Positions 8,538-14,541 of a stretch of 24,863 nucleotides of DNA are shown piece by piece. Position numbers and translations under genes: made by a program. The notes beneath the pieces are model-generated. The model was not told where the DNA came from. It ran no database searches and worked only from the letters and a program-made list of their open reading frames with translations. Position 1 is the stretch's first letter. Every line of letters starts with the position of its first letter. Source of the stretch: JACCUZ01 sp038246575 (GTDB taxonomy: Bacteria; Actinomycetota; Actinomycetes; JACCUZ01); contig JBBRVU010000042.1 in NCBI GenBank assembly GCA_038246575.1, positions 1-24,863 on the forward strand, read 5' to 3'.

Positions 8538-9533
8538 GGTGTCGCTCCTTTGGCCATGGGGTGACCTGGGTGAGGCCGTTGTCGCCGCTGCACCAGGTGT
8601 GCTGTCGGGCGCTTCCGGCGGCGAGTTGCGGCCGGTGATCGTGGTTCCCGCGCTTCCGTCCAGGACGTGGGCTGCCTCAGCGAGGGCGCCGATCGCGGAC
8701 GGATGGCCGGTGGCGGCGGTGAACCGCGCACCCGCGGCGACCTTCGGACCCATCGACCCGGCTGGGAGCTGCAGTTCGGCCAGTTCGTCGATGCTGATGC
8801 GATCGATGGCGTGCGCGTGCGGGGTACCGAAGTCGCGCATGACCGCCGCGACGTCGGTGAGCAGGAGCAGCTTGTCCGCACCCACATCGAGGGCGATGCG
8901 GGTGGAGGTGTAGTCCTTGTCGACCACAGCCTCGACCCCGCGCAGCCGACCCGACAGGTCCCGGGTGACGGGAGATCCGCCGCCGCCTCCGCAGACGACC
9001 ACTGCGCCGATGTGCAGCAGGTGCTGGATGCAGTCCTGTTCGACGATCCCCAGCGGCTGCGGGGATGCCACGACCCGCCGCCAGGCCGAGCCGTCGGCGC
9101 GGACCTGCCAGCCATGTCGCGCAGCCAGGTCCTCGGCCTCGCTGCGGGTGTAGGTCCGCCCGATGAACTTCGAGGGCGAAGCGAACCCCGGGTCTGCTTC
9201 GTCGACGACGGTCTGCGTGATCACCGCGACGACCGGACGGGAGACACCGGCGTTGCGCAACTCCTGAGTGAGCCAGTACCCGATCATCCCCTGCGTCTGG
9301 GCTCCGAGAGCGTCCAACGGATACGCCGTGGTCAGTGACGGGTCGGCCTCGCTCTCAATGGCCAACAGCCCGACCTGGGGGCCATTGCCGTGGCACACGA
9401 TCAGTTGGTGCTCGTTGGCGAGAGGCGCCAGAGCAGCTGCGGCTTCGCGGACATGGCGGCGTTCAACGTCCGCGTCGGGCCGGTCCTTGCGTTCGAGCAG
9501 GGCGTTACCGCCGAGCGCGACCACGATGCGCAT
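8538..9533 (-). CDS. arcC: Carbamate kinase-like amino-acid kinase, no stop before xfp (fusion ORF)
   Basis: Carbamate kinase interconverts carbamoyl phosphate + ADP with carbamate + ATP. From ATG 9533 the kinase domain covers residues 1 to about 302: VALGGNALL at 5-13, CHGNGPQVG at 47-55, a CGGGGGSPV loop at 181-189, VDKDYTSTRIA at 204-214, LLLLTDV at 222-228, and GSMGPKVAA at 259-267. These are the standard carbamate kinase signatures. Residues 303-332 form an Ala/Pro/Ser linker that runs without a stop into the Met of phosphoketolase at 8537, giving a single frame 6096-9533. ATG 9533 is chosen because homology begins there; the frame is open further upstream to 9596. Given its partner, the kinase may use acetyl phosphate or serve another carbamoyl phosphate source, but that is inference. 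A missing stop from sequencing error cannot be excluded. Confidence 0.9.
8545..8551 (-). promoter_or_regulatory. Internal ribosome binding site for xfp inside the fusion frame
   Basis: On the minus strand AAAGGAG lies 7 nt before the phosphoketolase ATG at 8537, within the open kinase-phosphoketolase frame. It would allow separate production of phosphoketolase besides any fusion protein, and it supports 8537 as a genuine start. Confidence 0.75.
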
Positions 9534-9677
9534 ATCAGCTACCGTTCGTCCAGCCGCACCCGCGCCCGCGGCACCGGCGCCGCCGCGCGCACTCACTCGT
9601 TGACTGTGGTGTTCTCACCAGGGAGCACTGCTGGTGGCTGACTCGGGTCTGTGACCTTCTGTGTCGGCCTGTCGCTT

Positions 9678-9694
9678 GGGGCATGTGGAGCCCC
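9678..9694. promoter_or_regulatory. Inverted repeat GGGGC-N7-GCCCC upstream of the kinase-phosphoketolase genes
   Basis: GGGGC at 9678-9682 and GCCCC at 9690-9694 form perfect 5-bp arms around a 7-base spacer, about 145 bp upstream of the kinase ATG. It could be an operator or just a relic of the adjoining insertion sequence. In such GC-rich DNA, arms this short often occur by chance. The spacing does not match the DosR box that often controls similar hypoxia clusters. Confidence 0.25.
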
Positions 9695-9749
9695 TGGGGT
9701 GCAAGGTCGGTTTCGTCCAAGATCCCTTCTTTCCCCGAGGGGGACCCCA

Positions 9750-9929
9750 CGTGTTCACCTATCGTGCCACCTCGTCGTCCCGTCGACACCGTCACCCGGA
9801 TCTCCGGCTCGCTGCAGGCCCACCGCCGCCGCGCCGACGCCCGGCCCTGGCAGTGGGCGGCGACCGGCTGGACCCAGGCCACGCTGGTGCTGCGCTGGCT
9901 CAAGGACGCCACCGAGGTGCACCTGCTGG
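9750..9929 (+). pseudogene. IS transposase N-terminal fragment (probably IS5-like)
   Basis: On the plus strand a frame beginning near 9766 reads VDTVTRISGSLQAHRRR, then PWQWAATGWTQATLVLRWLKDATEVHLL. This resembles the N-terminal helical segment that precedes the helix-turn-helix in actinobacterial IS5-type transposases. A GTG at 9751 begins VFTYRA, a typical start for such proteins, in a different frame, which suggests a frameshift near 9768. Similarity stops abruptly at about 9929, where the sequence becomes antisense RHS coding DNA. Only the 5' part survives, without the DDE domain, and I could not identify terminal repeats. The family assignment is tentative. Confidence 0.5.
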
Positions 9930-11017
9930 TTTGCGAACGCCCGGCTGTTCGTCGAGGAGCCGCCGTCGGCGGTGCCCTGCCCGAACGGGGTGTAGGTGTA
10001 GCTGGTCGCAACCGTGCCAGTGTCATCGGTCAACGCGACGGTGCTGGCGAGCAGGTCGCTGAGATAGCCCACCGTTGCGGCGTCGTCGGTGCGGGACAAC
10101 ACGTCGTCGACACCGCGGCCGTTGAGCAGGTCCGCGGTGACCGCGCCGGCGGCGTTGTGCTCCTGCACGGCGTTGTCCCCGTCGTACAGGTAGCCGGTGG
10201 TGGTGCCGTTGACGGTGCGGCTGGTCCGCCGCCCGAACGGGTCGTAGCCGAACGCGGCGCTCAACCCGGCGCCGGTCACCCCGGCCAGCCGGCCGCGGGT
10301 GTCCCAGCTGTAGGTGCTGGTGCCGTCGCCGGTCAGGTTGCCGTCGCCGTCCCAGGTGTAGCTGGTACCCGCCCACCGGCTGATCCGGTTGGCGTCGTCG
10401 TAGCTCCCTGCGTCCACCGGGTCGGGCAGGCTGGTGCGCGCCCAGGACCCGCCGAGGTGGCTGACCCGCCCGGCGTCGTCGTAGCCGTAGGTCAGGTCCC
10501 CCAGCACCGCCGCCCCGTGCCGGTAGCCGATCGAGGTGACCTGCTCGTCCGGGTCGTAGCCGTAGTCCTGCGACGTCCCGTTCGGCAGACTCCGCCGCGC
10601 CAGCCGGCCCAGCCCGTCGTAGCCGAACGCCGCCGCCGCCGCGCCGCGGGTCACACCGGTCAGCCGCCCGGCCGGGTCATAGCCGTAGCCGACCGCGGCC
10701 CGGCCCGCCACCGTGGCCGACACCCGGTTCCCGGCCGCGTCGTAGGCGTAGTCCAGCCGTCCCTGAGGGCCGGCCGCAGCCGTGAGCTGGTCCAGGTCGT
10801 CGAAGACCTGCGTGTACGTGCCCGCCGCCGAATCCACCACCCGGGTAACCCGCCCGACGCCGTCATAGCCGACCGCGACCGTGCCGGCCGCGGCCGCGGC
10901 CGCGGCCGCGGCCGCCGACGGCCTGAACACCACCCCGGTCAGCCGACCCAGCCGGTCCAAGCCCCGCTCGGCCACCTTCCCACCCAGCAGCGTCACACTG
11001 ATCCGGCTGGTGCCCGC
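9930..11017 (-). pseudogene. RHS/YD-repeat protein fragment, missing N-terminus and C-terminal tip
   Basis: The minus-strand frame encodes repeated YD motifs such as YGYDPAGRLTGV, FGYDGLGRLARR, YGYDDAGRVSHL, YTWDGDGNLTGDG, YSWDTRGRLAGV and FGYDPFGRRTSR. It ends in SYTYTPFGQGT and NSRAFAN. In intact RHS proteins these repeats build a shell that encloses a C-terminal polymorphic toxin or effector. They normally continue into the RYY(D/S)P..GRF..xDP core motif and a variable tip. Here the frame breaks off at about 9930 on an antisense IS fragment, before that motif. The N-terminal secretion and shell regions are also missing: at about 11018 the frame runs into the start of an unrelated TIGR03086 gene. 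The chimera stays open from GTG 11110 to a stop at 9755 (451 residues), so a product is possible, but no RHS toxin function can be expected. Confidence 0.82.
10886..10915. repeat. (GGCCGC)5 hexanucleotide repeat encoding a polyalanine run
   Basis: Five perfect GGCCGC units are stacked here. On the minus strand they encode an Ala run of about ten residues inside the RHS fragment. The unit length is a multiple of three, so expansion or contraction by slippage would keep the frame. The tract also creates overlapping NotI sites. Confidence 0.85.
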
Positions 11018-11110
11018 GCAGGGCGTCGGGTCGCCCAGCTGGTCCTGGCGTACGCCGTCCAGCAGCCGGATGACCTCCCGGGCGGCCGGGCCGAGGTCGA
11101 GCGGGGGCAC
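11018..11110 (-). pseudogene. TIGR03086-family (DinB-like) gene, 5' fragment fused to RHS
   Basis: From a GTG at 11110 the minus strand reads PLDLGPAAREVIRLL, then DGVRQDQLGDPTPCAG. This matches the first helix and the PTPC turn of TIGR03086-type metal-binding proteins (mycothiol-dependent maleylpyruvate isomerase/DinB fold). An excellent ribosome site, AAGGAGG at 11115-11121, precedes it. Similarity ends right after PTPCAG. The remainder, including the conserved metal His region, is replaced in frame by RHS repeats. A complete TIGR03086 gene starts 152 bp away in the opposite direction, so this spot once held a divergent pair of relatives. The retained signals mean the chimera could still be translated. 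Confidence 0.72.
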
Positions 11111-11261
11111 AGCGCCTCCTTCCCGGGGCATCCCGGTTGCCGACAGCCGGGCCAGCCCACAGTCTGCCCAACGGCGGGCGTGACTGTCAGAAGCGCGCTC
11201 TAGCGTGTCCGGAGCCGGGCGCGACACGGACGGCTCGGCGTCGGCGTACGGGAGGCAACCC

Positions 11262-11873
11262 ATGACTGTCGCCACCATCGACGCCCTCCGTCGCGCGCTC
11301 GCGGAGACCGAGCGCCTGATCACGGCGGTGCGGCCCGATCAGTGGACAACGCCGACCCCGTGCCCGGACTGGGACGTCCGCGCGGTGGCGACGCACATCG
11401 TGTCGGGCAACCGGATGTTCGCCGCGATCCTGCGCGGAGAGGTTGCCGACGGGGGTGCCGGTCCGGCGCCGGGCCCGGTCGACCCGCGCGAGGTCGACGT
11501 GCTCGGCGACGACCCGCCCGCAGCCTTCCACGCTGCCGCGGACGACCTGCTCGACGCGGCCGAAGGCCCAGGCGTCATGCAGCAGTCGTTCACGGTGCCG
11601 TTCGGCACCGTGCCCGGCGCGGTGGCGCTGCACCTTCGCACCACCGAGGCCCTCGTGCACGGGTGGGACCTGGCCCAGGCGACCGGTCAGGAGCCACGCT
11701 TCCCTGACGACATCGTCGACGCGGAGCTGGAGTTCTCCCGCCGGGCGCTCCCCGCCGTCTCCTCGACCCGGTCTCCGTTCGGGCCGCCACAGCCGGTGGC
11801 CGAGGATGCGCCGGCGATCGACCGGCTTGCCGCACTCCTCGGCCGTCCGGTCATGACGCAGGGGGGCCGATGA
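11262..11873 (+). CDS. TIGR03086-family metal-binding protein (DinB-like / maleylpyruvate isomerase N-terminal fold)
   Basis: The 203-residue product is a full-length member of the DinB-like four-helix family that includes mycothiol-dependent maleylpyruvate isomerase. It shows the early TTPTPCPDWDVR block at 29-40, then ATHIVSGN with His45, and TTEALVHGWDLA at 127-138 with His133. Together with His124 these are plausible metal ligands. Members typically act on thiol adducts in mycothiol-using actinobacteria, but the substrate is unknown. ATG 11262 is chosen because GGGAGG lies about 7 nt upstream and homology begins there; an upstream ATG at 11205 lacks both. It stands alone on the plus strand, divergent from the truncated relative fused to RHS and convergent with vapC. 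Confidence 0.85.
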   Translation: MTVATIDALRRALAETERLITAVRPDQWTTPTPCPDWDVRAVATHIVSGNRMFAAILRGEVADGGAGPAPGPVDPREVDVLGDDPPAAFHAAADDLLDAAEGPGVMQQSFTVPFGTVPGAVALHLRTTEALVHGWDLAQATGQEPRFPDDIVDAELEFSRRALPAVSSTRSPFGPPQPVAEDAPAIDRLAALLGRPVMTQGGR

Positions 11874-11921
11874 GGGAGCCGGACGAGCTCGTCGGAGGCC
11901 ACGATCGCCGCGGCAGGGCTC

Positions 11922-11943
11922 GACGCCGGCCCGTGGCGGCGTC
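11922..11943. terminator. Possible bidirectional terminator hairpin between TIGR03086 gene and vapC
   Basis: GACGCCG at 11922-11928 pairs perfectly with CGGCGTC at 11937-11943 across an 8-base loop, in the 81-bp gap between two convergent stop codons. The place is right for a shared terminator. There is no T-run on either side, as is common in actinobacteria, so the call rests on stem and position. Confidence 0.42.
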
Positions 11944-11954
11944 TCGGTCGCTGC

Positions 11955-12332
11955 TCAGTAGGGCGGGCTCAGATCCTCGAACATGGGGAAGTGCCTGACA
12001 TTGAGCGTCAACAGGCGCGCGTTCGCACGGATCGCGGTCGCCGCGATCGCGAGATCCGCGCCGTCGATGCCCGGGTGACTGGGCAACCAGGTGCGGCCGA
12101 GGATCCCGGCTTGCTCGGCCACATCCTCGTCCACGGGGTGCCACGCGAGCGCGGAGAGCACAGACCGGGTACCGGCCTCCTCCGAAGCGCGCATGCCCGC
12201 CAGGATCTCCAGGCGGGTCATCTCGCTCGCGTGCACGATCCCCAACCCGCGCTCACGTTCCAGCAGCTGTGCGGCTGGCTGGTGGCCGCGGAGATAGTCG
12301 ATGAGGATCGAGGTGTCGACCAACGCCGTCAC
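11955..12332 (-). CDS. vapC: VapC-type PIN-domain ribonuclease toxin
   Basis: VapC toxins are Mg2+-dependent endoribonucleases that cut tRNA or rRNA unless bound by VapB. The 125-residue protein has the PIN-domain acidic set: Asp6 in ALVDTSILIDYLRG, Glu42 in TRLEILAG, Asp90 and Asp93 in GIDGADLAIAA, and the late LLTLNVRHF block. The length is normal and no catalytic residue seems missing. The GTG start at 12332 overlaps the antitoxin stop (GTGA), which couples the two genes. The pair sits alone between the TIGR03086 gene and the hydantoinase operon. Confidence 0.92.
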   Translation of the reverse strand: MTALVDTSILIDYLRGHQPAAQLLERERGLGIVHASEMTRLEILAGMRASEEAGTRSVLSALAWHPVDEDVAEQAGILGRTWLPSHPGIDGADLAIAATAIRANARLLTLNVRHFPMFEDLSPPY

Positions 12333-12583
12333 GGGTTCGGCTGCCGCAGGCGGGTGCCGGAGCGGCGTTGGTCGACCCAGGCAGCCCCGTCGATGCCGCG
12401 GTCCCGCCACGCACCGAAACCTCTGCGCAGAGCCTTGAGGTCGTCGGCGCCGGAGCGCTTCGGACCGTACGCGGCCTCGACCGCGTCCCGGATCAGAGCA
12501 GAGATCGAGCGGCCTGTCCGGTCGGCCTCGGCGTCGAGCATCCGCCGTTCCTCGGCGGTGAGGGAGATCTGGGTGCGCAGCAT
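12329..12583 (-). CDS. vapB: VapB-type ribbon-helix-helix antitoxin
   Basis: The 84-residue protein begins MLRTQISLTAEERRMLDAEA and continues with TGRSISALIRDAVEAAYG, the pattern of a ribbon-helix-helix DNA-binding dimer. It would neutralise VapC through the C-terminal half and repress its own operon through the N-terminal strand. ATG 12583 is the only sensible start. No Shine-Dalgarno precedes it. A TAGCCT -10-like hexamer lies 6 nt upstream, so the transcript probably starts at the ATG (leaderless). A palindrome covers this start. The TGA overlaps the vapC GTG. Confidence 0.9.
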   Translation of the reverse strand: MLRTQISLTAEERRMLDAEADRTGRSISALIRDAVEAAYGPKRSGADDLKALRRGFGAWRDRGIDGAAWVDQRRSGTRLRQPNP

Positions 12584-12603
12584 GATGTAAGGCTACATCA
12601 TGC
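12580..12603. promoter_or_regulatory. vapBC operator: perfect palindrome over the -10 element and start codon
   Basis: GCATGATGTA at 12580-12589 and TACATCATGC at 12594-12603 form perfect 10-bp arms around AGGC. The left arm contains the vapB ATG (minus strand, 12583-12581). The spacer and first bases of the right arm hold TAGCCT (minus strand, 12595-12590), which fits an actinobacterial TANNNT -10 box. Binding of the VapB dimer here would block RNA polymerase directly. The AT-richer composition stands out from the surroundings. Confidence 0.8.
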
Positions 12604-12648
12604 ACGCTGGCGCTCGGGTGGCTGCGGACTGCCCGGCGTCCAGCGCCC

Positions 12649-14541
12649 TCACCGCCAGTCGCAGTCCGCCGCGGTCGCGCCGCCGGAGAGCCGGGTGTAG
12701 CCGGGTCCGCGGTCGAAGAACGGCCGCTCCGCCGGCGCAGCTGCGCGCCGCCGGGCACGCACCACGTCGGAGGCGGCCTCGTCGAGGACCGGCTCGTCGG
12801 GCGTCCCACTGACGATGACGCCGTAGTCCTCGACAGCGCCGTGCACCGAGACCTTGCCCCAGCGCACGTCGCGCACCACGTCGGCGTACGGGCGCTCCAG
12901 CGGGTCACCCCAGCCGCCGCCGCCGGTCGTCCGGATCCGGATGACCTCGCCGGCGCGCACCGGCTCGTCGTCGGCGAGCGCGTCCACCTCCCGCTCACGC
13001 GGCCCACCGGGATCGATGACGACCTGGAACGGCCGGCCGGCTCGGCCGCCCTTGACACCCCAGCAGGACAGGATGGATCGGTCGGCGATGGACATGAAGT
13101 GCGCGTCGGCCAGCATCCGGATGTGCTTCTCGTAGCCGAGTCCGCCGCGGTAGCGGCCGGCCCCGCCGCTGTCGACGGCGAGCCCGAGCCGCTCGACGAC
13201 GAACGGGAAGCGCGACTCGCTGAACTCCGTCGGCAGGTTTCGCGAGTCGGGCACCACGTGGATGGTGTCCTCCCCGTCGGCGTAGTAGCGCCCGCCGGAG
13301 CCGCCGCCGAGCACCTCGCGCATGAGGTAGGGGCTGCCGTCGCGGTCGGTGCCGTACACGCCCGTGTAGCGGATGGTCTCCTGGTCGGCGGGCATCCGGC
13401 CGTCCACCGCCTTCGCCACGACACCGGCCAGCACGCCGAGCAGCCGCAGGATGACGAACGTGCGGGCGTTGGTCGGGGCTGGGAACACCGGCGTGAGCAG
13501 GGTCCCGGGCGGCGGGAAGCGCATCTGGATCAGCGGGACCACGCCCTCGTTGACGTCGAGCTCGGCCATCCGTTCCGGCGTGTCGGCGAGGTTGCGCAGG
13601 ATCGGGGCCAGCCACTTGGCGAGGAAGTTGCCGTCGGCATAGTCGGCGCAGTGGTTGATCGGGCCCTTTGCCTGCGGGGCCGTGCCGGTGAAGTCGAGGA
13701 CGATGCCGCCGACGTGCTTAGTCAGCGTGATCCGCTGGGTGTGCAGCCTGGGCGGGTCGACGCCGTCGTGCTCGGCGTAGTCCTCCCAGACGTACGTCCC
13801 GTCCGGGATCCTCGACAGCACCTCACGCCGGTAGGTCTCGGTGGTGCGATCCAGGATCGCGTCGAAGCAGCCCTCGACGGTGTCCTTGCCGTAGCGCTCG
13901 AACAGCTCGGCGAGCCGGCGCGCGCCCATCAGGCAGGCGGCGCACTCCGCGTCGAGGTCGGCGGCCAGCGACTCCGGCATCCGCGAGTTGCGGGTCATGA
14001 TCCGCAGCGCCGCCGCGTTCGGAACCCCGGCGTCCCACAGCCGGATCGGCGGGACCATCAGCCCCTCCTCGAACACGCTCGTCGCGTGCGAGGGCATCGA
14101 CCCGGGCACCGCGCCACCGATGTCGTCGTGGTGGCCGAACGCCTGCACGAACGCCGCCACGCACGGCTCACCGCCGTCGCCGGCGTCGTGAAACACCGGC
14201 GCCGTCACGCACAGGTCGGGAAGGTGCCCGATGCCGCCCTCGGACAGGTAGACGTCGTTGTGGAAGAAGACGTCGCCGGGCCGCATCGTCTCCAGCGGAA
14301 AGTCCCGCGCGACGGGGTGCACCAACGCGGAGTAGGAGCGGCCGGTGAGCTTGCGCAGGTGCCGGTCGTGGATGCCGGCGCGGAAGTCGTGCGCGTCGCG
14401 GATCATCGGTGAGCGGCTGGTGCGCCCGATCGCGGTCTCGACCTCCTGCTCGACCGAGGCGAGGTAGCCCTCGACGATCTCGACGAGGACGGGGTCGACG
14501 GCCGCGCCGTCGGTGAGCCGGTACGGCCGCTGGCCGCTCAT
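12649..14541 (-). CDS. hyuB: Hydantoinase B / oxoprolinase-family subunit
   Basis: HyuB pairs with HyuA in ATP-dependent opening of cyclic amides (hydantoins, N-methylhydantoin, 5-oxoproline); related pairs are acetone/acetophenone carboxylase subunits. The 630-residue product has family marks: DPVLVEIVEGYLASVEQEV near the start, FHNDVYLSEGGIGHLPD, AFVQAFGHHDDIGG with clustered His/Asp, VLDFTGTAPQAKGPINH, and the C-terminal TTGGGGWGDPLERP. Start ATG 14541 overlaps the hyuA stop (ATGA), so the two are translationally coupled. It is the last gene of the minus-strand operon that begins with the molybdenum hydroxylase. Which cyclic amide or ketone it handles cannot be told from sequence alone; the neighbours favour an N-heterocycle. 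Confidence 0.92.
   Translation of the reverse strand: MSGQRPYRLTDGAAVDPVLVEIVEGYLASVEQEVETAIGRTSRSPMIRDAHDFRAGIHDRHLRKLTGRSYSALVHPVARDFPLETMRPGDVFFHNDVYLSEGGIGHLPDLCVTAPVFHDAGDGGEPCVAAFVQAFGHHDDIGGAVPGSMPSHATSVFEEGLMVPPIRLWDAGVPNAAALRIMTRNSRMPESLAADLDAECAACLMGARRLAELFERYGKDTVEGCFDAILDRTTETYRREVLSRIPDGTYVWEDYAEHDGVDPPRLHTQRITLTKHVGGIVLDFTGTAPQAKGPINHCADYADGNFLAKWLAPILRNLADTPERMAELDVNEGVVPLIQMRFPPPGTLLTPVFPAPTNARTFVILRLLGVLAGVVAKAVDGRMPADQETIRYTGVYGTDRDGSPYLMREVLGGGSGGRYYADGEDTIHVVPDSRNLPTEFSESRFPFVVERLGLAVDSGGAGRYRGGLGYEKHIRMLADAHFMSIADRSILSCWGVKGGRAGRPFQVVIDPGGPREREVDALADDEPVRAGEVIRIRTTGGGGWGDPLERPYADVVRDVRWGKVSVHGAVEDYGVIVSGTPDEPVLDEAASDVVRARRRAAAPAERPFFDRGPGYTRLSGGATAADCDWR

Noticed and set aside
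9678..9694. DosR-like hypoxia box upstream of the kinase-phosphoketolase genes
   Set aside because: The gene set would suit a hypoxia regulon, but the arms GGGGC/GCCCC with a 7-base spacer do not match the DosR consensus or its spacing.
10886..10915. GGCCGC tract as a CRISPR-like or regulatory repeat
   Set aside because: It is a simple in-frame hexanucleotide microsatellite encoding alanines, without spacers.
9335..11203. 622-residue plus-strand open frame
   Set aside because: It is antisense to the kinase start and the RHS repeats, with Arg/Pro/Val/Gly-rich shadow composition. Only its part near 9766-9929 resembles a real protein, the IS transposase fragment.
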